Assembly: GCF_024758725.1 (NCBI RefSeq)
Contig: NZ_CP096972.1
Coordinates: 540,001 to 604,000, forward strand
DNA from: Sphingomonas sp. SUN039
GTDB taxonomy: Bacteria; Pseudomonadota; Alphaproteobacteria; Sphingomonadales; Sphingomonadaceae
Direction: 5' to 3'
Length of the DNA stretch: 64,000 bases
The notes beneath the pieces were generated by a model. The model saw nothing but the letters and a program-made list of their open reading frames with translations, had not been told where the DNA came from and ran no database searches. Both the position numbers and the translations under genes were made by a program. Positions 1 to 8,533 of this stretch are shown here, piece by piece (position 1 is the stretch's first letter; each line of letters opens with the position of its first letter).

Positions 1-16
1 AGTAATCGGCAGACAT
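1..16 (-). CDS. Start of the gene downstream of xylulokinase (cut by window edge)
   Basis: On the minus strand, 11 bases after the xylulokinase stop, an ATG preceded by AAGGACT opens a frame reading MSADY before the window ends. Many xylose isomerases begin similarly and xylA commonly neighbours xylB, so a xylA start is the natural guess. Five residues cannot prove it. Confidence 0.35.
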
Positions 17-27
17 CGGGAGTCCTT

Positions 28-1467
28 TCAGATCGATTTCAGGGCGGGATAGGCGGCGCGGAACCGCTCGAGTCGAGGGGCGAGGCGGTCGGCGAGTTCG
101 GCTTCGGGTTCGATGACGGCGCGGACCGGCGGGCGCGTGCAGACATCGGCGATGGTCGCGCCGGTCGCCCCGATCTGCGCGAGCCGTGCGGCCCCCAGCG
201 CGGGGCCGACTTCGCCACCGTCGAGATAGGTCAGCCGCGCGTCGAGCGCCGCCGCGATCACGCGTCCCCAATGCTGCGAGCGCGCACCGCCGCCGACAAC
301 CGCCAGCGTTTCGACCATGGTTCCCGCCTCGCGCAAGGCGGCAAGGCCGTCGGCATGCGCGAAGGCGACGCCCTCAAGAACGGCGGCAGCAATGCGCCCC
401 GCGTCGGAATCGTTATCGAGCCCGAGCAACATGCCACGTACATGCGGATCGTTGTGCGGCGTCCGCTCGCCCGACAGATAGGGCAGGAAGAGTTCGTCCC
501 CGGTCCCGGTGCCGACCTGCTCGGCGAGCGCGAACATGCGCGCGACATCGACTCCGCAGAGCCGCGCGGCCCAGTCGACACAGCTTGCGGCGGACAGGTG
601 GACGCTCATCTGATGCCACATGTCCGGGAGGCAGTGACAGAACGCGTGGACAGCGCGCGCCGGATTGGGTCTGAACGCGCGCGTCGCGACGAAGATGACG
701 CCCGATGTACCGAGCGACAGCAGCGCGTCGCCGTCGTCGACGACACCGACGCCTGCAGCCGCGGCAGCGTTGTCGCCGCCGCCCGCGACGACCGGCACGC
801 GCGCCATGCCCCAGCGTTCGGCCACCGCGGGTCGGAGGTGCCCGGTAACGGCGCTGCCTTCGTGGAGCGACGGCATCTGCCCTTCGTCCAGATGACATGC
901 CGCCAGCATCGCGTCGCTCCAGCTACGCTTGCCTGTGTCGAGCCAGAGCGTGCCTGCGCTGTCGGCCAGGTCCGAAGCCTTGTCGCCGGTGAGCGCCAGG
1001 CGGACATAGTCCTTGGGCAGCAGAACTGTGCGCACCGCGTCGAACACGCGGGGTTCATGCTTCCTGACCCAGAGCAGCTTGGGCGCGGTGAAGCCGGGCA
1101 TCGCGATGTTGCCCGTGATCGCGCGCGATTCGGGCACGGTGGCTTCCAGCTCGCCGCATTCGCCGAAGCTGCGGCCGTCGTTCCACAGGATCGCCGGGCG
1201 CAGCGGGCGGTCGTCCGCGCCGAGCAGGGTCGCGCCGTGCATCTGGCCCGCAAGTCCGATTGCCTGCACCTTCGCGCGGATCGCGGATGGCAGTTCGAGC
1301 ACCGCTGCCTCGGTCGCCGCGACCCAGTCGTCCGCGTCCTGTTCGGACCACAAGGGGTGAGGGCGCGCCACCGAGAGGGGTGATGTCGCCTGCGCGCGCA
1401 AGCTGCCGTCGGGTGCGACCGCGACGACTTTGACGCCCGACGTGCCGACATCGATCCCCAGGTACAT
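28..1467 (-). CDS. xylB: Xylulokinase (FGGY family)
   Basis: Predicted 479-residue FGGY-family sugar kinase that would phosphorylate D-xylulose to xylulose 5-phosphate in the cytoplasm. The N-terminus MYLGIDVGTSGVK is the phosphate-binding loop of the family. The internal QMHG and LWNDGR motifs are typical of xylulokinases, GGGDNAAAAAG carries the expected catalytic Asp, and a VVGGGARS nucleotide-binding motif lies near the C-terminus. The frame stays open to 1533, but the ATG at 1467 is preferred because GAGAGGAAG precedes it and the family N-terminus begins exactly there. It is divergent from the Gfo/Idh operon at 1598; the operator at 1557-1576 lies between them. Together with the GH43 enzyme it points to xylose release and use. 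Confidence 0.9.
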   Translation of the reverse strand: MYLGIDVGTSGVKVVAVAPDGSLRAQATSPLSVARPHPLWSEQDADDWVAATEAAVLELPSAIRAKVQAIGLAGQMHGATLLGADDRPLRPAILWNDGRSFGECGELEATVPESRAITGNIAMPGFTAPKLLWVRKHEPRVFDAVRTVLLPKDYVRLALTGDKASDLADSAGTLWLDTGKRSWSDAMLAACHLDEGQMPSLHEGSAVTGHLRPAVAERWGMARVPVVAGGGDNAAAAAGVGVVDDGDALLSLGTSGVIFVATRAFRPNPARAVHAFCHCLPDMWHQMSVHLSAASCVDWAARLCGVDVARMFALAEQVGTGTGDELFLPYLSGERTPHNDPHVRGMLLGLDNDSDAGRIAAAVLEGVAFAHADGLAALREAGTMVETLAVVGGGARSQHWGRVIAAALDARLTYLDGGEVGPALGAARLAQIGATGATIADVCTRPPVRAVIEPEAELADRLAPRLERFRAAYPALKSI

Positions 1468-1534
1468 GTGCTTCCTCTCCCGGAACCGGCGGCCGCCACT
1501 GGCGGGCCTGATGCCTTTTCGGTTGTGGCGCAAC

Positions 1535-1564
1535 TTGACACTGCGCTCTCCATCAAACTAGAAC
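1535..1564 (+). promoter_or_regulatory. Predicted sigma70-type promoter of the Gfo/Idh-GH43-Rieske operon
   Basis: A perfect TTGACA box (1535-1540) is followed 18 bases later by TAGAAC (1559-1564), which lies inside the operator at 1557-1576. The same layout, TTGACA followed by the palindrome over the -10 region, recurs at the 8.4, 16.8 and 21.9 kb promoters. On the other strand the operator contains TATAAT (1569-1574), a possible -10 for xylB. Confidence 0.5.
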
Positions 1565-1576
1565 GATCATTATAAA
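1557..1576. promoter_or_regulatory. Glycoside-regulon operator, site A
   Basis: Half-sites ACTAGAAC and ATTATAAA separated by GATC, between xylB and the Gfo/Idh gene. It matches the 20-bp palindrome found at seven other promoters of the left block (8423, 8491, 16832, 21949, 23462, 24186, 30966). Binding by the TetR protein at 23496-24161 is inferred. Confidence 0.6.
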
Positions 1577-1597
1577 CATGCAAATCCGGAGAGGGCG

Positions 1598-2713
1598 ATG
1601 CGGCGATTGCGGATGGGGATGATCGGCGGTGGACCGGGGTCGTTTATCGGCCCTGTCCATCGGATCGCCGCCGAAATGGATCGCGAGATCGAGCTGGTTG
1701 CCGGCTGCTTTTCGAGCGCTGCCGGGCGCAGCCGCGAGGCCGGCGAAAGTTACCGCATCGACCCGGCGCGCGCCTATGCCGATCTCGATACCCTGTTCGC
1801 GCGCGAGCGCGACCGCAGCGATGCGATCGACTTCGTTGCGATCGTCACGCCCAATCATCATCATCTGCCCGCCGCACGCGCCGCGCTTGCCGCCGGAGTT
1901 CCGGTCATCAGCGACAAGCCCGCGACCGCGACCCTGGCAGAGGCGCACGAGCTGGCCGCGCTGGTCGCGTCATCGGCGTTGCCCTATGCGCTGACGCACA
2001 CCTATTCGGGCTATCCGCTGGTCCGCGAGGCCCGCGCCCGGGTGGCGGCTGGCGCGCTCGGGACGATCAGGAAAGTCGTCGTCGAATATCCGCAAGGCTG
2101 GCTGGCAGGGGCGGCGACCGGCAAGCAGGCCGAATGGCGGATCGACCCCGCGCGCTCGGGGCCCGGCGGCTGCATCGGCGACATCGGCACGCACGCATTC
2201 CAGCTGGCCGAATTCGTGTCGGGACTACAGGTCACCGAGATCCTGGCCGATCTCGCCGCCGTCGTCCCGGGTCGACCGGTCGACGACGATTGCACCGTGC
2301 TGCTCCGCTTCGAAAACGGCGCACGCGGCGTCCTGCTCGCCAGCCAGATCGAGGTCGGCGAGATGAACGGCCTGCGTATCCGGCTCTATGGTGAAAAGGG
2401 CGGGCTGATTTGGAAGCAGGAAACGCCCAACACGCTGATGCTTCACACGCTCGACGGGCGCACCGAGATCATCCATGCCGGGGGCGCGCAACTGGGCCCC
2501 GACGCGGTGTCGCGGACCCGCACGCCGACCGGGCATCCCGAGGGCTATCTCGAAGCCTTTGCCAATCTCTACCGCGATTTCGCCGCCGTCCTGCGCGGCG
2601 AGCCGGCTCCATTGCTGCCGGGAATCGCGGATGCCCTGCGCGGCATGACGTTCGTCGATACTGCCGTGACCGCCAGCCGCACGCGTGCCGGCTGGGTTCC
2701 GCTGACCGTTTGA
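1598..2713 (+). CDS. Gfo/Idh/MocA family oxidoreductase
   Basis: Predicted 371-residue NAD(P)-dependent oxidoreductase of the Gfo/Idh/MocA family. The N-terminal Rossmann motif is GMIGGGPGSFIGPVHR. The family lysine lies in SDKPATATL, and the catalytic-site region GGCIGDIGTHAFQLAEF contains the conserved Asp and His. The subfamily with this GGGPGSFIG start is usually found beside a TIM-barrel sugar isomerase, as here (13 bases downstream). The substrate is not known; oxidation or reduction of a sugar hydroxyl, possibly at C3, fits the DUF1080, GMC and DUF6379 neighbours. The start has GGAGAGGGCG just upstream. It is the first gene of a four-gene plus-strand operon reaching 6503. Confidence 0.88.
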   Translation: MRRLRMGMIGGGPGSFIGPVHRIAAEMDREIELVAGCFSSAAGRSREAGESYRIDPARAYADLDTLFARERDRSDAIDFVAIVTPNHHHLPAARAALAAGVPVISDKPATATLAEAHELAALVASSALPYALTHTYSGYPLVREARARVAAGALGTIRKVVVEYPQGWLAGAATGKQAEWRIDPARSGPGGCIGDIGTHAFQLAEFVSGLQVTEILADLAAVVPGRPVDDDCTVLLRFENGARGVLLASQIEVGEMNGLRIRLYGEKGGLIWKQETPNTLMLHTLDGRTEIIHAGGAQLGPDAVSRTRTPTGHPEGYLEAFANLYRDFAAVLRGEPAPLLPGIADALRGMTFVDTAVTASRTRAGWVPLTV

Positions 2714-2726
2714 AAGGACCGACCTG

Positions 2727-3782
2727 ATGAAGACGATCAAGGGACCGGGGATTTTCCTCGCACAGTTCGCGGGGAGCGATGCGCCGTTCGACCGGCTCGA
2801 CACCATCGCCGACTGGGCGGCGGGGCATGGCTACAAGGGTATCCAGATCCCCAGCTGGGAGGCGGGCCTGTTCGACCTTGCCAAAGCTGCCGAGAGCCAG
2901 ACCTATTGCGATGAGATTACGGGCATGCTCGCCGACAAGGGGCTCGCGGTCTCCGAACTGTCGACGCATTTGCAGGGGCAGCTGGTCGCGGTTCACCCGG
3001 CCTATGATGCCCAGTTCGACGGTTTCGCGCCGACGCAGGTCCACAATAATCCGGCGGCGCGGCAATCCTGGGCGGTCGAGCAGATGACACTCGCCGCACA
3101 GGCCAGCCGACGTCTTGGCCTCAATGCCCATGCCAGCTTTCCGGGGGCGCTGGCCTGGCCCTATTTCTACCCATGGCCCGCGCGGCCTGCGGGGCTGGTC
3201 GAAGACGCCTTCGACGAACTCGCGCGGCGGTGGAAGCCGATCCTCGACGTGTTCGACGAAAACGGCGTCGACGTGGCGTATGAGATTCACCCGGGCGAGG
3301 ATTTGCACGACGGTGTGACATTCGAGATGTTTCTCGACCGCGTCGGCGGCCATCCCCGCGCAAATATCCTCTACGACCCCAGCCATTTTGTGCTGCAACA
3401 GCTCGACTATCTGGCGTTCATCGACATCTACAAGGACCGCATCAAATGCTTCCATGTGAAGGATGCCGAGTTCAGGCCGAGCGGGCGCTCGGGTGTCTAT
3501 GGTGGCTACCAGTCCTGGGTTGACCGGCCCGGCCGGTTCCGCAGCCTCGGCGACGGGCAGGTCGATTTCCCCGCGATCTTTTCGAAGATGGCGGCCAATG
3601 ATTTCGCCGGCTGGGCGGTACTCGAGTGGGAATGTGCCCTGAAACATCCCGAACAGGGTGCCGCCGAGGGGGCGCCGTTCATCGACCGCCACATCATCCG
3701 CGTCACCGAACGCGCCTTCGACGATTTCGCCGCGGGCGGAGCGGACCGCGAACTCAACAAGCGGCTGATGGGGATCGGGTAA
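2727..3782 (+). CDS. Sugar phosphate isomerase/epimerase-like TIM barrel
   Basis: Predicted 351-residue xylose-isomerase-like TIM-barrel enzyme. The expected divalent-metal ligands are visible: Glu186 in AYEIHPGE, Asp217 in LYDPSHF, His243 in CFHVKDAE and Glu300 in VLEWECA. It probably isomerises or epimerises, or carries out an elimination on, the oxidised sugar made by the Gfo/Idh partner just upstream; the reaction is not established. AAAGGACCGACC precedes the ATG. The following GH43 gene begins one base after the stop codon, indicating translational coupling. Confidence 0.87.
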   Translation: MKTIKGPGIFLAQFAGSDAPFDRLDTIADWAAGHGYKGIQIPSWEAGLFDLAKAAESQTYCDEITGMLADKGLAVSELSTHLQGQLVAVHPAYDAQFDGFAPTQVHNNPAARQSWAVEQMTLAAQASRRLGLNAHASFPGALAWPYFYPWPARPAGLVEDAFDELARRWKPILDVFDENGVDVAYEIHPGEDLHDGVTFEMFLDRVGGHPRANILYDPSHFVLQQLDYLAFIDIYKDRIKCFHVKDAEFRPSGRSGVYGGYQSWVDRPGRFRSLGDGQVDFPAIFSKMAANDFAGWAVLEWECALKHPEQGAAEGAPFIDRHIIRVTERAFDDFAAGGADRELNKRLMGIG

Positions 3783-3783
3783 G

Positions 3784-5490
3784 ATGGGCAGTTCGCGGCG
3801 CGATGCCCTGAAGATGACGATCGGCGCAGGCGCTGCGCTGACTGTCGGGCAAGCCGATGCGCTGGCCGCGACCGGCACAGCGGCCGAGGCAAGGACCGCG
3901 AACTGCACGGCACCGCGTGTCATTTGGGGCAGGACACCCGAGGGGCGGCGCAAGGCCGATCTCGGCAATGGTCATTACCGCAATCCGGTGCTGCCGGGCG
4001 ACTATCCCGACCCCACCATCCTTAAGGATGGCGACGACTATTATCTGACGCATTCGTCCTTCGATGCCATGCCCGGTCTTTTGATCTGGCATTCGCGCGA
4101 TCTAGTGAACTGGTCGCCGGTCTGCGCGGCGTTGCCCAAGCCGATCGGCACCGTATTCGCGTGCGACCTGATCAGGCACGGCGGTCGGTATTTTATCTAT
4201 ATTCCGTTCATGAAGGCGCCGTGGTCTTCCGGCCTGAAGAGTTTTGCGAACATCTATGTTATCCATGCCGATAACATCGCCGGGCCGTGGAGCGCGCCTG
4301 TCGATACCGGGATCGGCGGGTACATCGACCCCGGCCATGTCGTCGATACCGACGGTCAGCGCTATCTCTACCTGTCGGGAATTCACCGTGTCCTGCTGAC
4401 GCCCGACGGGCTTGCTCCGGCCGGCCCGATCGAAAAAGTCTATGACGGCTGGCGCTATCCCGACGACTGGGTCGTCGAAGGCTATTCGCTCGAGGGACCG
4501 AAACTGCTCCGCAAAGGCGACTGGTTCTACCTGATCAGCGCTGTCGGCGGCACCGGCGGTCCGCCGACCGGGCATATGGTCATCGCGGCCCGGTCGCGCT
4601 CGGCGAAGGGGCCTTGGGAAAACTGTCCGCACAACCCGATTGTCCGGACCTGGAACGCTGCCGAACCCTGGCATTCGCGTGGCCATGCCACCGCTGTCGA
4701 AGGGCCGGGCGGGCAATGGTATCTGGTCTATCATGGCTATGAAAACGGCTACCAGACGCTCGGTCGCCAGACGCTGCTGGAACCGATGGTGTGGACGGCG
4801 GACGGCTGGCCGCGCGCAACGGGCGGGGATTTGTCAAAGCCGTTGCCTGTCGAGGCCCGTCCCTCGCCGCGGCCGCCGTTGCTGCTGTCCGACGATTTTT
4901 CCACCGACGCGATCGGGACGCGCTGGACCCTGCACATCAACGGCGAACCCGATCGTTCGCTCGCGCAAGTGCGCGAAAATGCCCTGTGGCTTAAGGCCCA
5001 AGGCTCCGGTCCGCAGAACGGGACCGTCCTGACGCAGCAGACAGGCGATCGCGCCTATCAGGCGCAAGTCACCATGTCGCTCGGCGAAGGCGCGGAGGGT
5101 GGCCTGTTGCTGTTTTTCAGCGACCGGCTGTTCCTCGGTATCAGCCACAACGGCGAGCGCATGATCACCTATGGTGGCGGACAGCCCGGCCATTGGCGCG
5201 AACCTGCGCCCCCGACCCGCAAAATCCACCTTCGCGTCGTGAACGACCATCATATCGTCACTTATTACTGGAGCCTCGACGGCCGCGACTGGACGCGGCA
5301 CGAAATCCGGGCCGAGACGTCGGGATGCCACGCCAATACCATGCAGGACCTGACCAGCCTGCGCGTGGCCCTGTTCGCGGCGGGTACGGGGACCGTCCGC
5401 TTCGACCGCTTCGTCTATCGGGCGACTGACGATTTCGCCACCGCAGATGCGGGTCGGGCACCTCAACGCCGAAAGATGGAGACCGGTTGA
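3784..5490 (+). CDS. GH43 family glycoside hydrolase, Tat-type signal
   Basis: Predicted 568-residue exported glycosidase, probably a beta-xylosidase or alpha-arabinofuranosidase. The N-terminus SSRRDALKMTIGAGAALTVG resembles a Tat signal. The GH43 five-bladed propeller follows, with the family triad in place: Asp76 in YPDPTIL (base), Asp182 in IDPGHV (pKa modulator) and Glu237 in YSLEGPK (acid). From about residue 360 a beta-sandwich of the GH43 C-terminal type begins at LLLSDDFSTDAIGTRW. The gene is coupled to the TIM barrel upstream and overlaps the Rieske gene by one base. Xylulokinase upstream supports xylose as a product. The exact linkage cut cannot be read from sequence. Confidence 0.88.
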   Translation: MGSSRRDALKMTIGAGAALTVGQADALAATGTAAEARTANCTAPRVIWGRTPEGRRKADLGNGHYRNPVLPGDYPDPTILKDGDDYYLTHSSFDAMPGLLIWHSRDLVNWSPVCAALPKPIGTVFACDLIRHGGRYFIYIPFMKAPWSSGLKSFANIYVIHADNIAGPWSAPVDTGIGGYIDPGHVVDTDGQRYLYLSGIHRVLLTPDGLAPAGPIEKVYDGWRYPDDWVVEGYSLEGPKLLRKGDWFYLISAVGGTGGPPTGHMVIAARSRSAKGPWENCPHNPIVRTWNAAEPWHSRGHATAVEGPGGQWYLVYHGYENGYQTLGRQTLLEPMVWTADGWPRATGGDLSKPLPVEARPSPRPPLLLSDDFSTDAIGTRWTLHINGEPDRSLAQVRENALWLKAQGSGPQNGTVLTQQTGDRAYQAQVTMSLGEGAEGGLLLFFSDRLFLGISHNGERMITYGGGQPGHWREPAPPTRKIHLRVVNDHHIVTYYWSLDGRDWTRHEIRAETSGCHANTMQDLTSLRVALFAAGTGTVRFDRFVYRATDDFATADAGRAPQRRKMETG

Positions 5491-6503
5491 TGTCGAGCTA
5501 TGTACGCAACGCTTGGTATATGGCGGCCTGGGCCGAGCAGGTGCCCGACGGCGGATTTCTCAGCCGTCGGTTGCTCGACCGACTGTGGCTGATCTGGCGC
5601 CTGTCGGACGGCAGCATTGCGATGATCGAAGACCGCTGTCCGCACCGCTTCGTGGCGCTGAGCAAAGGGCGACGCGATGGCGACCGCGTCGTGTGCGGCT
5701 ATCACGGGCTCGGCTTCGACAGCACCGGCCAGTGCGTCCACAGCCCGTTTCCCGATGTGCAGCCCCGCGCGCAGGTCGCGACGATGTACGCCGTCGAACG
5801 CCACCTCGGCATCTGGTTCTGGCCGGGCGACCCGGCGCTGGCCGATCCGGCTTCGATTCCCGATTACGCTTATCTTGATGGCGACCGTCCCGCCGAGCGG
5901 GGCCATCTGGTCATCAAGGGCAATTACGAGCTGATGACCGACAATCTGATGGACCTGACACACGCCGAGTTCATCCATGTCGAAAGCTTCGGCACCAACG
6001 GATCGATCTTCATCGGCAAGCAAAGCGTCAAGCAGGAGCCCGACGGCGCGATCTGGAACAACTGGGATATCGCAGGCGCAGAACCGCCGGGTTGGGCCGC
6101 GCCGATGCTGGAGGAGGGGGCAAAGATCGATCAATGGCTGCACATGCGTTGGCACGCGCCAGCCAATATGGACCTGAGCATCGGCATCGCGAAGGCGGAC
6201 AGCAATCGGGCCGAACTCGTGGTGCCGCCGCTGCGCAATCCGCATATCGTGACGCCGGAAACGACAGGCACGTCGCATTATTTCTACGACCACGCGCCGG
6301 GGGAGGCCGAGGCGGCACAGGCGCGCCGCGTTTTCCTCGAAGAAGACGAGCCGATGATCGAGTCTGCCGAGGAAGCGCTGGCGGGACAGGACTTCTGGGA
6401 CGCGCGGCCGTTGATCCTTGCCAGCGATGCCGGTGCCATCCGGGCGCGACGTCGATTGATGCAGATGCGACGGAGCGAAGCGGTCGCCGCAAACGAAGCC
6501 TAG
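5490..6503 (+). CDS. Rieske [2Fe-2S] oxygenase, vanillate O-demethylase type
   Basis: Predicted 337-residue terminal oxygenase subunit of the VanA/phthalate-oxygenase type. The Rieske ligands are Cys50 and His52 (CPHRF) and Cys69 and His72 (CGYHG). The mononuclear iron site appears as DNLMDLTHAEFIHVES. Members demethylate methoxyaromatics or hydroxylate aromatic rings, so an aglycone such as a methoxylated phenolic is a reasonable substrate. A reductase or ferredoxin partner (VanB type) is not present in the window. The ATG at 5490 shares its A with the GH43 stop codon; a TTG one codon earlier is less likely. Confidence 0.88.
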   Translation: MSSYVRNAWYMAAWAEQVPDGGFLSRRLLDRLWLIWRLSDGSIAMIEDRCPHRFVALSKGRRDGDRVVCGYHGLGFDSTGQCVHSPFPDVQPRAQVATMYAVERHLGIWFWPGDPALADPASIPDYAYLDGDRPAERGHLVIKGNYELMTDNLMDLTHAEFIHVESFGTNGSIFIGKQSVKQEPDGAIWNNWDIAGAEPPGWAAPMLEEGAKIDQWLHMRWHAPANMDLSIGIAKADSNRAELVVPPLRNPHIVTPETTGTSHYFYDHAPGEAEAAQARRVFLEEDEPMIESAEEALAGQDFWDARPLILASDAGAIRARRRLMQMRRSEAVAANEA

Positions 6504-6508
6504 GCCGG

Positions 6509-6934
6509 TCAGAACATCGGATGCGGGTTCGCGGATTTCTCCGGCACGGGCTGGATGACGTCCCAATGCTCGACGATCTTGCCGTCCTTGAGCCGGTACA
6601 TGTCGAACACCGACGCCCCGCGCGAGTCCGGCGTGGGCCGCACATGGATGTGGATGACCGCCATGTCGCCATCGACGAGTATGCGCTTGATTTCGAAGGT
6701 CTTGACCCGGTCGGCGAACATCGGCGCAAGCGCGGCGACCGCCGCGGCCCGCCCGTCGGCGAGGCCGGGATTGTGCTGGATATAGTCGGGCACGACATAG
6801 GTTTCGAACGCGCGCTTCACGTCGCGCTCGGTGTAGAACAACCGCGCGAAGTCGGTCACGATCGCGCGGTTGTCGGGTTTCGTCGCTGCGCCGAGCGTCA
6901 ACGCCAGGAGGAGGAGCGTACGCGCCCGCTTCAT
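6509..6934 (-). CDS. SnoaL-like (NTF2 fold) secreted protein
   Basis: Predicted 141-residue protein with a short hydrophobic N-terminal signal (MKRARTLLLLALTLGAA) followed by a SnoaL-like NTF2 fold. Marks include YIQHNPG, DGDMAVIHIHVR, FDMYRLKDGKIVEHWDV and a terminal NPHPMF. Members include polyketide cyclases and many uncharacterised proteins. It is the last gene of the three-gene minus-strand operon starting at 8333, and its ATG overlaps the stop of the DUF6379 gene (ATGA). A role in handling an aromatic aglycone or glycoside is inferred only from context. It ends five bases from the convergent Rieske gene. Confidence 0.8.
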   Translation of the reverse strand: MKRARTLLLLALTLGAATKPDNRAIVTDFARLFYTERDVKRAFETYVVPDYIQHNPGLADGRAAAVAALAPMFADRVKTFEIKRILVDGDMAVIHIHVRPTPDSRGASVFDMYRLKDGKIVEHWDVIQPVPEKSANPHPMF

Positions 6935-7308
6935 GCGGCGAGCGCCAGCTCCTTGCTGTCCTTTGTCGTCGGCACGAAGGGCAGGTAGCTCACCCGCATC
7001 CGCACCGCGAAGTCGATCTTGTGCGTGCCGGGCTTCAAGCCGCCGGGCTTCATCGCAATGATCTTGGCCTTTTCGCCGAAGTTCCAGCGGTCGTCGTAAA
7101 CCGTTTCCATCTGGTCGAGCGTGTAGGTCTTGCCACGCACATGGAAGCGCACATCCTCGCGCGCGACAGGTTCGCCGTCGGCGGAGACGGCGATGTCCTC
7201 GACCATCGAAAGACCGAGGCCGCGGTAATAGGGCAGGCGGCCGTAGAAGGCGAAGCCGTTGTCGTTGCTCTCGAGGCTGTTCTCGACGATCATCTTGTTG
7301 TCCATCAT
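6931..7308 (-). CDS. DUF6379 protein, C-glycoside deglycosidase beta-subunit-like
   Basis: Predicted 125-residue soluble protein resembling the small beta subunit of C-glycoside deglycosidases (DgpC/CarC/DfgB type, DUF6379). The visible pattern is SNDNGFAFYGRLPYYRGLGLS near the N-terminus, VEDIAVSADGE, RWNFGEKAKI, and a final RVSYLPFVP. In characterised enzymes this subunit pairs with a TIM-barrel alpha subunit and helps cleave the C-C bond of 3-oxo-C-glycosides. The gene sits directly behind such a TIM-barrel gene, with AGGAG nine bases before the ATG at 7308, and overlaps the SnoaL gene. Assignment is by recalled family pattern and needs an alignment. Confidence 0.75.
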   Translation of the reverse strand: MMDNKMIVENSLESNDNGFAFYGRLPYYRGLGLSMVEDIAVSADGEPVAREDVRFHVRGKTYTLDQMETVYDDRWNFGEKAKIIAMKPGGLKPGTHKIDFAVRMRVSYLPFVPTTKDSKELALAA

Positions 7309-7322
7309 GTCGAAGGACTCCT

Positions 7323-8333
7323 TTAAGCGGCAAGCGCGGTGGGCAGCGGCTCACCGATCAGATTGGCGAGCATAACCTGCTGGCGGCGGACCTGTTCGAC
7401 CGATTCCGGCTCCATCGCGTCCTCGACCCAGCGGTTGCCCTCGTATTCGGAACAGATGTAGCCGTTATAGCCGCCCTGTTTGAGCACCGCGACGATCTCG
7501 TCATAACGGATGCTGGGTTCGACATAGTCGGCAGTCATCTCGTAGAACTTGCCGTGAATGTTGCGGATCATCGGCATGTAGTCGAGCATCCGCTTCGGCT
7601 CGAACGCGGCGTTGTGGCGCAGCGTTTCGGCCATGGCGATGGCGGGACCGACACCGCCCATCTGCTGGACGTTCAGGATGACATATTCGCTGAGAACGCG
7701 GTCCTCATAGGCCTTTTCGATATAGTCGGCGATGGCTTTGGGCACGCCGACCCGCATGAACTTTTCTTTCCAGACCGGCGGGAACTTATCGAGGAACATG
7801 CCCATGTCGGGGAGGAAGCCGAGCGCGGGCGATCCGCTTTTCTGGAAGGCCTCGGCGAGGCGCACGATCCAGGGGTGGTCGAAATGCAGCGGCGCGTGCA
7901 CTTCGGTCAGCAGCATGATGCCCTTTTCCTCGGCATAGGGCGCGGCGCCGACCAGCACTTCGGGGGCAATCGACACCAGCGAGCGGATATAGGGAACGCC
8001 GAGCCGTACGCCGAAGTCGATGTCGCGCTTCACGCTCGCGATCTGCTCGTCGAGCGGCATTTCGCGGCCCTTGTAGCGCTTGTAATCGAGCATGTAATCG
8101 TGGCTGACTGGCACGCAATCGTACTTCTTGATCAGCGCATGCCAGTTGTCGACATCGGCATCGGCGACCGCATATTCGGGGTGGCCCCAGAAGGTCTGCT
8201 CGCCGATAATCTCGATCCCGTACGCGCCCATTTCGGCGCAGGTGCGGATGCAATCCTCCAGCGTCATCTTGCCCTGAAACGTGTCGTTCTGGAAGCTGTA
8301 GAGGCTGACGCCCCGCTTGATCTGACTGGTCAC
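7323..8333 (-). CDS. TIM-barrel protein, C-glycoside deglycosidase alpha-subunit-like
   Basis: Predicted 336-residue xylose-isomerase-like TIM barrel. The metal ligands are Glu144 (TEVHAP), Asp176 (LPDMGMF), His260 (NIHGKFYEM) and Glu296 (CSEYEG). Gene order TIM barrel then DUF6379 is that of the alpha and beta subunits of C-glycoside deglycosidases (CarB-CarC, DgpB-DgpC), which cleave 3-oxo-C-glucosides after a C3 oxidase has acted. It could instead be an ordinary sugar isomerase; the DUF6379 partner is what favours deglycosidase. It is first in a minus-strand operon, divergent from the DoxX operon, with operator site B about 90 bases upstream. Confidence 0.78.
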   Translation of the reverse strand: MTSQIKRGVSLYSFQNDTFQGKMTLEDCIRTCAEMGAYGIEIIGEQTFWGHPEYAVADADVDNWHALIKKYDCVPVSHDYMLDYKRYKGREMPLDEQIASVKRDIDFGVRLGVPYIRSLVSIAPEVLVGAAPYAEEKGIMLLTEVHAPLHFDHPWIVRLAEAFQKSGSPALGFLPDMGMFLDKFPPVWKEKFMRVGVPKAIADYIEKAYEDRVLSEYVILNVQQMGGVGPAIAMAETLRHNAAFEPKRMLDYMPMIRNIHGKFYEMTADYVEPSIRYDEIVAVLKQGGYNGYICSEYEGNRWVEDAMEPESVEQVRRQQVMLANLIGEPLPTALAA

Positions 8334-8422
8334 GATTCACCTCTCCATTCGCTGTTGGTTCAACGGTTGTCTGGAACGGGAAAAGCCGCGCCATGCGTGC
8401 GTTCCCTGGGGCCTGAACCCTA

Positions 8423-8442
8423 ATTGGAATACATATTCGTAT
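8423..8442. promoter_or_regulatory. Glycoside-regulon operator, site B
   Basis: ATTGGAAT-ACAT-ATTCGTAT, an imperfect 20-bp palindrome. On the minus strand a TTGACA box (complement of 8456-8461) lies just upstream, so the site covers the likely -10 region of the deglycosidase-like operon starting at 8333. Confidence 0.65.
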
Positions 8443-8490
8443 AAACCGGCGATGCTGTCAAGCGCCAATTATCGCCTTGACACGATATGA

Positions 8491-8510
8491 ATCATTATAT
8501 TTGTTCTAAT
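8491..8510. promoter_or_regulatory. Glycoside-regulon operator, site C
   Basis: Read on the minus strand: ATTAGAAC-AAAT-ATAATGAT. A TTGACA box at 8477-8482 precedes it on the plus strand, so the palindrome covers the probable -10 of the DoxX-DUF1080 operon that starts at 8534. Sites B and C are 48 bases apart in one divergent promoter region. Confidence 0.6.
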
Positions 8511-8533
8511 ATAGCTGGAGAGGAACGGCGGCC

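Noticed and set aside
1468-1533. Upstream start for xylulokinase at 1533
   Set aside because: The extra 22 residues are Arg-rich and unlike the family; a good ribosome-binding site and the FGGY N-terminus coincide with 1467.
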